Below, piece by piece: positions 25,120 to 32,415 of a stretch of 64,000 nt of DNA (the first letter of the stretch is position 1; every line of letters starts with the position of its first letter). The stretch comes from Lysobacterales bacterium (GTDB lineage Bacteria > Pseudomonadota > Gammaproteobacteria > Xanthomonadales > Xanthomonadaceae). The notes below the pieces were generated by a model that was given only the letters and a program-made list of their open reading frames with translations, made no database searches and was not told the DNA's origin. The stretch covers positions 1 through 64,000 of the forward strand of contig JAFLDZ010000011.1 of assembly GCA_017302135.1 (NCBI GenBank), written 5' to 3'. The position numbers and the translations under genes were made by a program.

Positions 25120-26223
25120 ATGAATGCACGCGCTGACGCATGGAATGACGCGCTGCCGTCGCCGTTCGAGCGCAGCGGTGCGCCGGTCGAGTCGACGCTT
25201 TCGATGCGATGGGATGCGCTCGAATCCGCGCAGTGGTCGCCGCAGGCGCTGGAGCGCTGGCTGCCCGGGGTGCTGACGCGGACGCACGAACTGGCGCCAG
25301 CGGCGCGTATCGCATGGTTGATCCGGCTGCGCGAAGCGCTGCGCCTCGCATGGGCCGCGCCTGCGTGCGTTCGCGAGACGCTGCTGCAATTGGCCTGCGC
25401 CTGGTGCGATTGGCCGCTGCTGCTGGCGATCTGCGAACGGATGGAAGCCGCAGACGAGTTGCCCGGATGGGCGGGTGCGCTGATCGCAACGGCGCATCTG
25501 CGGCTGGGTGCGGCGCAGACGGCGTTGACCGGTGCCCGAACGCTGGCCTTGCTGCATCCGCAGGATCGCTGGGCGCTGGAGATGCACGATGCGCTGAAAC
25601 GGTGGATCGCATTCGTCGACGGCAGCGCGCCGGCCATCGTCGGCGAGCGGTTGCGGCTGGAGCCGATGGGGCATCACCACGCGGAAGATTTCCGGTGGCA
25701 GTATTTCGATCCGGCCATCGCCCAACGCTGCTGCCTGCCGACATTCGACGACGAAGCGCACTGGCATCGTTGGCTCGACCAGTGCTGGGGTTATGGCGAT
25801 CAGCGCGTGTACGCGGTGATCCATGCCGATTGGGGCTTCATCGGCAGCGTGAGTCTGATCGTGCGCGGCGACGTCGGATTCTTCTACTACTGGCTGGGCA
25901 GCGATTTCCAGGGCCATGGCCTGGGCCCGGCGGCGGTGCGGCTGTTGCTGGAAGACGCGCACCAGCAATCCGGTCTGCGCGCCTGCTATGCGAAAGTGTT
26001 CCACGACAATACGGCTTCGCGCCGTGCATTGGAAAAGCTCGGCTTCTATGCCCTGGATATCTGTCCGGCACCGCCCAACGCGGACGAGATGTTCTATCGC
26101 TGGGGCGGCGCACAATCACGGGAGGACAGCGTCGAGGAATTGCGGACCCTGTTCGAGCGGATGGGCGCAGAGACCCGGGTCGCGATGCCGCTGTCGCTGT
26201 CCGATGCGAGGCGGCGGCCGTGA
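25120..26223 (+). CDS. GNAT acetyltransferase with helical N-terminal extension
   Basis: The 367-residue protein has a C-terminal RimJ/RimL-like acetyltransferase domain from about residue 170 (GERLRLEPMGHHHAEDF), with acyl-CoA loop FQGHGLGPAAVRLLLEDA and the closing FHDNTASRRALEKLGFY. The first ~165 residues are helical, rich in Ala/Leu/Trp (ARIAWLIRLREALRLAWAAP), and not recognised. I choose ATG 25120 (MNARAD); upstream in-frame residues are Arg/Pro-rich and not protein-like. The stop overlaps the next gene by 4 bp (GTGA), so the two are probably co-translated partners. Confidence 0.75.
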   Translation: MNARADAWNDALPSPFERSGAPVESTLSMRWDALESAQWSPQALERWLPGVLTRTHELAPAARIAWLIRLREALRLAWAAPACVRETLLQLACAWCDWPLLLAICERMEAADELPGWAGALIATAHLRLGAAQTALTGARTLALLHPQDRWALEMHDALKRWIAFVDGSAPAIVGERLRLEPMGHHHAEDFRWQYFDPAIAQRCCLPTFDDEAHWHRWLDQCWGYGDQRVYAVIHADWGFIGSVSLIVRGDVGFFYYWLGSDFQGHGLGPAAVRLLLEDAHQQSGLRACYAKVFHDNTASRRALEKLGFYALDICPAPPNADEMFYRWGGAQSREDSVEELRTLFERMGAETRVAMPLSLSDARRRP

Positions 26224-27290
26224 GCGCCAAAGACAGCGTAGCGGTCGCGAGCGCCAGCGGTGGCAGCGGCGGCGATGATCCGGGTCGCGGACGCAAGGGC
26301 TTCGATGGTCATTATTCGCCGGATCGCGGACCGTTCATTCCCTTGCCGCCCGGCATCAAGATGGCGGGCCCGGGTCCGAATCGCGATGCCGCCCGCGATC
26401 CGCAGGCTCCGCGCGGCCGGCCGCGTGCGATGTCGCTGCCGAGCGCGAATGATTTCGGCTTCTACATGACCATGCGCAGCGTGTTGACGCATGGCATCCT
26501 GCCGCAGCCGGAGATGCGCAGACGCGGGATCGACTTCAATCCGTCGCACGACGGGCCTTTGCGCGATGCCGACCATGTCGAAGTCACCCGCGTACCGAAG
26601 GTCGATGGCCTGCGACAGCAGCGTGAGGTCTCGCGTGCCGCGGTGGAAAATCCGCATCATGGCTCGCTCACGGTTTCGCTGGAGCGTTCGGTGGAGCTGG
26701 GCACGCGGCGTCAGACCGACGAAGAAGTCCGCGGTGGCATGGACCTGATGCAGCGCTTCGAAATGCTGAGGATGCCGAGCGAAGACGTGAGTAGCGTTCT
26801 CAACGGCAGGCGCTCGAATGTGCTGTCGGGACCGTCGCAGGTCGACGAAGCGAACCGGCGCATGCGCTCCACGTTCTCGATCCTGTCGCCTTCCAGCGAG
26901 TCGACCGTGCTGCGCGAGCCTTTCGAAGCACAGCGTCCGTCGATCGAACCCTCGCAGATGCGCGAGGTGCATGTGCCCTTCATGCATCTCCCGGATGCAC
27001 GGCGGGTGATCCAGGACATGCGCGACCGTGGTCGTCGCCAGTTTCCGACGCTGACGGGCGTCGGCGATACGAACGCGCTCGTTCCGCAGTACAACACCCG
27101 CCACGGCGATCGCGTCGATACCCAGGGCGTGACCGCGCCCTCGTATCATCAAGCGCTGACGCAATCGGTCAGCCAACACGGCACGACCGATCAACACGTC
27201 GTGAAAACGCCGCTGGGGCGCGGCGGTGGCGGAGGACTTGCGCCGATGCCGATGGGCGGCGGCGGACGCAAGCGATCGAACACGATCTGA
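26220..27290 (+). CDS. unrecognised low-complexity protein near T6SS
   Basis: The 356-residue product begins with GTG coupled to the GNAT gene stop. It is Gly/Arg/Asp-rich at the N-terminus (GGSGGDDPGRGRKGFDGHY), has a central polar region (residues ~90-290) and ends in a Gly-rich stretch followed by GRKRSNTI. There is no signal peptide and no membrane segment. Translational coupling suggests that the upstream acetyltransferase may act on it. It is not a family I know. Confidence 0.6.
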   Translation: MSAKDSVAVASASGGSGGDDPGRGRKGFDGHYSPDRGPFIPLPPGIKMAGPGPNRDAARDPQAPRGRPRAMSLPSANDFGFYMTMRSVLTHGILPQPEMRRRGIDFNPSHDGPLRDADHVEVTRVPKVDGLRQQREVSRAAVENPHHGSLTVSLERSVELGTRRQTDEEVRGGMDLMQRFEMLRMPSEDVSSVLNGRRSNVLSGPSQVDEANRRMRSTFSILSPSSESTVLREPFEAQRPSIEPSQMREVHVPFMHLPDARRVIQDMRDRGRRQFPTLTGVGDTNALVPQYNTRHGDRVDTQGVTAPSYHQALTQSVSQHGTTDQHVVKTPLGRGGGGGLAPMPMGGGGRKRSNTI

Positions 27291-27364
27291 GCGCAGGCCA
27301 TCGCGCAGAGCGCGTTGCCGAGCATGGTCGTGCGCGGCATCGTCATCGACGCTGGTTGAACGCA

Positions 27365-28429
27365 CTATCGACGCCGGCGCTTGCTCTCTCTTTTCCGATC
27401 CAGTTCTTTTCCCTCTTCTTCCGGGGGAGGGCGTTTTCGCGCCACGGGCGCTTCGACTTCGGAATCCTCGTCCACTGCGGGACTGACCGCGCGCCGCTTG
27501 CGGGGCGTTGGCGTCGGGGCTTCTTCGGCAGCCGCAGCTGCGCTGAGTCGCTTGCGAACCGCCGAGGTTTCGGTGTGGAGACGGTATCGGTGGATCGCCT
27601 CGCGTGGTGAAAGCGCTGCGACTTCCTCATCCTCCGAACTGTCGGAGAAGTGCTCAACCACGGTCTTGAAGCCTGGCGTCACCGGCAAGGCGCCAGAGAT
27701 GACGTCGCGATGATATTGCACGCCCTTCGGACGCTTGGCCTGGGGAAATGCAGGGGTCGCGCCCGCGTAGACATCGGCTGGGGTCAAATGTTCTTCGCCG
27801 ACGGTGCGCAATGCCGCTCTGGCGTGCTTTCCGCCGCCGTTGCGCTGCTGTTCGGACACATCCGCGAGCGCCTTGGCCGTTGTTGCGGCACGCCGCGCGG
27901 CGACGCTTTCTTCCGCGCTCAACGGCTGGGTTCCCAGTGCGGCATTGGCGGCCGAAGGCGTGAGATCTTCCGCGACATGGGCGTACCGCTTCGGTTCCCG
28001 GCTGTCGGGGAAGGCCTCGCTGGCGGTGGTGATGTAATCCACGCGCTGCCCCTGCGTATTGCGCTCGAAGACCTTGTATGCGGAAGCATCGCCGGTCGGC
28101 GTATGCACGATCCCGCCGCCGGTGGGCTGGTCGCGTTTCAACTGGCGCAATCCCGCCCTGGCCACCTTGGCCCGGGCCGCTTCATCGCTCAGCGACGGTG
28201 CGGCTGCGATGGGTGCGGGGGCAAGTGGTGGTAGTGCGAGTGGCGCAATGCGCGGTGGTGGCGCCGCAGCGGCGAAATCCTCGGCCGCCGATTGCGCAGC
28301 CGATGCGATCGCGAGCGATGCCCCGGGTCTTGGTGGTGGCGTGGGGATGCCGCCGGCACCGCCCAGTGCCTTGCTCGCGGCTTTGCGGGCACCGGGCCCG
28401 AACTTTCCACCGCCTTCGTTGCTGCTCAT
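27365..28429 (-). CDS. unrecognised protein with basic NLS-like C-terminus
   Basis: The 354-residue product starts at MSSNEGG (an upstream frame extension to 28618 is not protein-like). Residues ~25-95 are Pro/Ala-rich; the middle contains GGGIVHTPTGDASAYKVFERNTQG; the end is strikingly eukaryote-like, with acidic SDSSEDEEVAAL, then TPRKRRAVSP, VARKRPPPEEE and KRESKRRRR. These clusters resemble bipartite nuclear localisation signals. The gene is divergent from the sheath operon and shares its regulatory spacer. No domain is recognised. Confidence 0.6.
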   Translation of the reverse strand: MSSNEGGGKFGPGARKAASKALGGAGGIPTPPPRPGASLAIASAAQSAAEDFAAAAPPPRIAPLALPPLAPAPIAAAPSLSDEAARAKVARAGLRQLKRDQPTGGGIVHTPTGDASAYKVFERNTQGQRVDYITTASEAFPDSREPKRYAHVAEDLTPSAANAALGTQPLSAEESVAARRAATTAKALADVSEQQRNGGGKHARAALRTVGEEHLTPADVYAGATPAFPQAKRPKGVQYHRDVISGALPVTPGFKTVVEHFSDSSEDEEVAALSPREAIHRYRLHTETSAVRKRLSAAAAAEEAPTPTPRKRRAVSPAVDEDSEVEAPVARKRPPPEEEGKELDRKRESKRRRR

Positions 28430-28535
28430 CGGCGTATCCGATCGCTGTGCCCGACGTTCGACGATAACAGCCGATCCGCGCAGTGTCGATGTCGCTTTTC
28501 CGGTGCTGCGAAGTCGCTGGACGCGAGCGAGCGAT

Positions 28536-28564
28536 GGGTGGAATTCCACCCGGCGAGGGAAAAA
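28536..28564 (+). promoter_or_regulatory. putative enhancer for sigma-54 activator (site 2)
   Basis: GGGTGGAATTCCACCC is a perfect 16-bp palindrome, followed after 3 bp by the half-site GAGGGAAAAA. It lies 237 bp upstream of the GG of the sigma-54 promoter at 28771, matching site 1 in sequence plan and spacing. Confidence 0.65.
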
Positions 28565-28770
28565 TCCACTCACGCCCCATCGCGATTCCGGTTTGCGCAT
28601 CGTCCGCGTGCGAAGCATTGATTCGAAAGGAATCGCTGCGCGCTGCGCTGCAATGCATGCTTCGTTCCGCCGATGCGCGGCGGGTCCGGATTCACTCCAT
28701 CGACGCCAGACGATTCTTCCGGATTTGAGCGAGAGCCTTGTTTTTCAGGGGTTTCTCGCATCGCCTCGGG

Positions 28771-28788
28771 TTGGCACGCATCTTGTTA
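28771..28788 (+). promoter_or_regulatory. sigma-54 promoter of T6SS operon
   Basis: TTGGCACGCATCTTGTTA matches TTGGCACG-N4-TTGCW except for T in place of C in the -12 GC. It is 166 bp upstream of the tssBC start. The 28430-28936 spacer contains this promoter and the enhancer-like site, and no gene. Confidence 0.75.
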
Positions 28789-28936
28789 CTGTTATCCGCG
28801 AAGCAACTGCCGATCGTTTCCCGATTGCCGGGGAACGACACGAGGTTGTCGAAGGTTGCATGCAGTCCGGCAGCCGCCACGGGTCCGCAAGTCGGACGCA
28901 TCGAATATCAACACAACCCAGGGTTGGGGCAAGCGA

Positions 28937-31315
28937 ATGAGCGAAAGCATTCAGAAGAAGCTGTTGCGGGTGCGTCCACCACGTGTGCGCATCACCTACG
29001 ACGTGCATACCAATGGCGCCATCGAGAAACGTGAACTCCCGTTCGTGGTCGGCATCTTCGCCGACCTGTCCGGCGACCGCGATCCGAATCCGGCGGACCC
29101 GAAGGCCGCGCTGCCGGAGTACAGGGATCGCAAGATCGTCGACATCGATCGCGATAATTTCAACGAGGTGCTCAAGCAGAGCGTCCCGCGCGTCGAACTG
29201 AAGACCGTGAAGAACGTGCTGCCGGGCAGCGACGGCAGTGCGCTCAAAGGCGCGGTGGTGTTCGAATCGATGACCGATTTCGAGCCGGTCAACGTCGTCC
29301 GCAAGGTGCCGGTGCTGGACGCCATCTACCAGCAGCGCAAGCTGCTGCGCGATGCCCAGGCCCGCGCCGAGGTCAAGGACACGGCCGCCAAGGCGCTCGA
29401 CGATGCCGTGGCTGCGATGGAAAGCACCGGCGCGCAGTGGGCGTCCACGGCCAGGTCCGCACTGACGGTATTGGCGGATGCGGTGAAGGCGATTGCGGAT
29501 GCCAAGCCGGCGACCGCGACGACCGCACAGATCCACGCCGCGAGCGATGCCCTGAAGCAGAAGGCCGCGCCTGCGCTGCGGAAGGCGGCCGACTATCTCA
29601 AGACGCAGGATTCGCATCAGGACGACATCAGCGCGGCCGGCGGGCCGACCACCGGCAGCGATGCAGCGCGGGCCGCACTGAAGGCGGCGGTCGCGCCGTT
29701 CGAAGCCGCAGCCGTGGCTGCTGAAGGCGCGGTCAAGGAATTGGCCGCACTGGACGATCCGAACAACGCCAAAGTGTCCGATACGACCGCAACGGCGCTG
29801 GAGACCAACAGCACGACCACGTTGCCGCCGCTTGTCGCCGCGATCGAAACCGCGACCCCGTACAGCGCGGTCGAAACCCGGGTGTCCGCGATGCTGGCGA
29901 CGGCGTTCCCGGCGCCTGCCGACTTCGCGACCGGTGTGTCCGCCGCGATGCGCGACCATGTGTTTGCGGTCGTGAGCGCCGCCGGCGGCGGCGGTGTCGG
30001 TCGCGGGTCGGCCCTGTCGATCGATTCCGCGGTGGCGGCGATCAATGCTGCGCTCAGCAAGCAGCTGTCGGCGATCATGCACAGCGCGAAGTTCAAGGAA
30101 ATGGAAGCCACCTGGCGCGGGCTGTTCCATCTCGTGTCGCGCACCGAAACCGGCACGCGGCTGAAGTTGCGGATCCTCAATGCCACGCTCAAGGAGCTGC
30201 AGGACGACATGTCCAAGGCGGTCGAATTCGACCAGAGCAAACTGTTCAAGCTGATCTACGAAGCCGAATACGGCACGTTCGGCGGCTCGCCCTACAGCAT
30301 GCTGCTGGGCGGTTACGAAATCGGCCCGGGCGCGTCCGACATGACCTTCATCAACGCGATGTCCAGCGTGGCATCGGCGGCGCATGCGCCATTCCTCGCG
30401 GCGGCTTCGCCGGCGATGTTCGGACTGCCGGACTTCGGCGATCTGGCCAAGCCGCGCGATCTGGCCAAGATCTTCGAAGGCGCCGATCTGACCGCATGGT
30501 CGGAGTTCCGCGGCACCGAGGATTCGCGCTACGTTTCGCTGGTGCTGCCGCACGTGATGCTGCGTCTGCCGTACGGCGACGACACGCTGCCGGCCGAGGG
30601 GTTCCGCTTCGAGGAAGAGGTGTTGACCGAGGACGGCGTGCCGGACAACAGGAATTTCCTGTGGGGCAACGCCGCGTACTTCCTGGCCGAGCGCATCACC
30701 AATGCGTTCTCGCTGTACAGCTGGACCGCCGCGATCCGCGGTGTCGAAGGCGGCGGTCTGGTCGAAGGCCTGCCGATCTACACCTTCAGCAGCGGCGGCG
30801 ACGACGGCCTCAAGGAAATCCTCTGTCCGACCGAAGTGGCGATCACCGACCGTCGCGAAAAAGAGATCAACGATCTGGGTTTCATCGCGTTGTGCCACAG
30901 CAAGGGCAGCGGCAAGGCGGCGTTCTTCGGCGGCCAGACCACCAACCGGCCGAAGAAGTACATCAATGCCGATGCCAACGCGAACGCCGCGCTGTCGTCG
31001 CGTCTGCCTTACATCATGGCGGCCTCGCGATTCGCCCATTACATCAAGGTGATCGTGCGCGACAAGGTGGGCGGTTTCCTGACCCGCGGCAATGTCGAGA
31101 ACTTCCTCAATACCTGGATTTCGCAGTATGTGCTGCTCGACGACAGCGCGTCGCAGGACGTGAAATCGGCCTTCCCGCTGCGCGAAGCGTCCATCGTGGT
31201 GGTGGATGTGCCGGGCGAACCCGGCGCGTACAAGGCGACCGTGTTCCTCAAGCCGCATTTCCAGCTGGAAGAACTGACCACATCGATCCGGCTGGTGGCC
31301 GATCTGCCGAAGTAG
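28937..31315 (+). CDS. tssBC: fused T6SS sheath protein TssB-TssC
   Basis: A single uninterrupted 792-residue frame carries both sheath subunits. Residues 1-~150 are TssB/VipA (VRITYDVHTNGAIEKRELPF, FVVGIFADLSGD, RKIVDIDRDNFNEVL, MTDFEPVNVVRKVP). Residues ~150-366 are an Ala-rich, likely helical linker. Residues ~367-792 are TssC/VipB (LSAIMHSAKFKEMEATWRGL, FKLIYEAEYGTFGGSPYSML, WISQYVLLDDSASQ, LKPHFQLEELT). These proteins are normally separate (about 165 and 490 residues). No ribosome-binding site or start suited to separate TssC synthesis was seen in the linker. It heads the operon and forms the contractile sheath around Hcp. Confidence 0.9.
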   Translation: MSESIQKKLLRVRPPRVRITYDVHTNGAIEKRELPFVVGIFADLSGDRDPNPADPKAALPEYRDRKIVDIDRDNFNEVLKQSVPRVELKTVKNVLPGSDGSALKGAVVFESMTDFEPVNVVRKVPVLDAIYQQRKLLRDAQARAEVKDTAAKALDDAVAAMESTGAQWASTARSALTVLADAVKAIADAKPATATTAQIHAASDALKQKAAPALRKAADYLKTQDSHQDDISAAGGPTTGSDAARAALKAAVAPFEAAAVAAEGAVKELAALDDPNNAKVSDTTATALETNSTTTLPPLVAAIETATPYSAVETRVSAMLATAFPAPADFATGVSAAMRDHVFAVVSAAGGGGVGRGSALSIDSAVAAINAALSKQLSAIMHSAKFKEMEATWRGLFHLVSRTETGTRLKLRILNATLKELQDDMSKAVEFDQSKLFKLIYEAEYGTFGGSPYSMLLGGYEIGPGASDMTFINAMSSVASAAHAPFLAAASPAMFGLPDFGDLAKPRDLAKIFEGADLTAWSEFRGTEDSRYVSLVLPHVMLRLPYGDDTLPAEGFRFEEEVLTEDGVPDNRNFLWGNAAYFLAERITNAFSLYSWTAAIRGVEGGGLVEGLPIYTFSSGGDDGLKEILCPTEVAITDRREKEINDLGFIALCHSKGSGKAAFFGGQTTNRPKKYINADANANAALSSRLPYIMAASRFAHYIKVIVRDKVGGFLTRGNVENFLNTWISQYVLLDDSASQDVKSAFPLREASIVVVDVPGEPGAYKATVFLKPHFQLEELTTSIRLVADLPK

Positions 31316-31377
31316 GCATTCACAAGGCCGTCCGGCAATACATCGCCCAACACATTCAATATTGAGGAACGAAAGCA

Positions 31378-31941
31378 ATGGACCTGATTCTCTTGCGGCC
31401 CGGAAAAAAAGACGTCATCGGGGAAACCAGCTCGACCTATATCGACGACATCACCGACGATTCGTGGAAGCGCGACCCGATTTTCAAGTTCGACATGTGT
31501 CTTGAACTGGTATCGATCCACCAGGGCATGAAGCAGCAGATCACCACCGATGTCAGCAACAAGGCCCGCACCTCGGGCCGTCCGGTGATCACCGAGTTCA
31601 CCTGCGTGAAATACGTCGACCAGACATCGGTCAAGTTCTACGACTATTGCCTGCGCGCCGAAACGCTGGGGTCGGGCAAGGACGAGCCCACCATGCTGTA
31701 CATCGCCCGCAACTCCGGCGACAGGACCGGCAACATCATGACCTTCGCGCTGCGCGACGCGATCATCAGCGAGATCCAGTTCCAGTCGCACCCCAACGAC
31801 ATGCCGACCGAGCAGTTCAAGCTCAATTTCACCGAAATCCTGTGGACCTACACCATCCAGGACGTGGACATGTCGACCAAGGGCAGCATCCACAAGGGCT
31901 GGAGCGTGATGCACAACCGACCGATCGGCAGTTTCACCTGA
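31378..31941 (+). CDS. hcp: T6SS tube protein Hcp (TssD)
   Basis: The 187-residue protein forms the hexameric inner tube that is propelled by sheath contraction. It shows the Hcp beta-barrel pattern: DSWKRDPIFKFDMCLELVS, RPVITEFTCVKYVDQTSVKFYDYC, and the hallmark QFKLNFTEILWTYT near residues 143-156. It is slightly longer than typical Hcp (~165). It has its own strong ribosome-binding site (GAGGAACGAAAGC) and is followed by a stable hairpin, which suggests it is made in higher amounts than its neighbours. Confidence 0.93.
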   Translation: MDLILLRPGKKDVIGETSSTYIDDITDDSWKRDPIFKFDMCLELVSIHQGMKQQITTDVSNKARTSGRPVITEFTCVKYVDQTSVKFYDYCLRAETLGSGKDEPTMLYIARNSGDRTGNIMTFALRDAIISEIQFQSHPNDMPTEQFKLNFTEILWTYTIQDVDMSTKGSIHKGWSVMHNRPIGSFT

Positions 31942-31955
31942 GTCGAGTTGCGCCC

Positions 31956-31984
31956 GGACCGCCGATGCGTCGCGTCGGCGGTCC
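31956..31984 (+). other. 10-bp stem-loop after hcp
   Basis: GGACCGCCGA and TCGGCGGTCC pair perfectly around a 9-base loop, 15 bp past the hcp stop. There is no T-run and the next gene is on the same strand, so it is more likely an mRNA-stabilising or partial-attenuation element than a full terminator. Confidence 0.65.
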
Positions 31985-32017
31985 GCCTGCCAGTGCATTG
32001 CCCAGTGCGGGGTCCCC

Positions 32018-32395
32018 ATGCAGTTCCTGTTCGAGCGTCTGAGTGTTCTTCCCCGCAACCTGGATGGCCGTTCCGAGTCGTTCGACCAGGTCGCAGCGGT
32101 CATCGCGCAGATCCAGCGCATCGCATCGACCGCGCGCAGCGTAGGCGATTCGGTCGGCGTGGTGCCGTGGGGCATGCGTTCGGTGCCGACCATCGGCGCA
32201 AGCGCGACCCTGCAGTTCGAGGCCTATGCGAAAACCCTGGGCGATGCGATCGCGCGCTACGAGCCGCGGCTGACGTCGGTGCAGGTGAGCGTCGAGCGCC
32301 ACGACGATCCGCTGAGCCCCTACGGACTGCTGGTCAGCGCGGTGTTTCCCGATGAAGACCAGCCGCGCAACGTGCGCGTCGCTGCGCCGTTCTGA
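32018..32395 (+). CDS. tssE: T6SS baseplate protein TssE (gp25-like)
   Basis: The 125-residue protein has the gp25/TssE plan: an N-terminal FERLSVL helix region, central VGDSVGVVPWGMRSVPTIG, then IARYEPRLTSVQVSV and a C-terminal beta-strand pair. It forms part of the baseplate wedge that initiates sheath polymerisation on TssB-TssC. It is preceded by hcp with a 76-bp spacer containing the hairpin. Confidence 0.88.
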   Translation: MQFLFERLSVLPRNLDGRSESFDQVAAVIAQIQRIASTARSVGDSVGVVPWGMRSVPTIGASATLQFEAYAKTLGDAIARYEPRLTSVQVSVERHDDPLSPYGLLVSAVFPDEDQPRNVRVAAPF

Positions 32396-32415
32396 GCGCG
32401 GACAGGAGCGCGCGC

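Noticed and set aside
28937..31315. Possibility that tssB and tssC are separate genes in one frame
   Set aside because: No stop codon occurs between them, and I saw no ribosome-binding site with a start codon suited to TssC in the linker; internal initiation remains testable.
28745..31378. Long open frame antisense to tssBC (877 codons)
   Set aside because: It mirrors the high third-position GC of the real gene, is His/Arg/Gln-rich without domains, and the plus-strand frame has clear TssB and TssC motifs.
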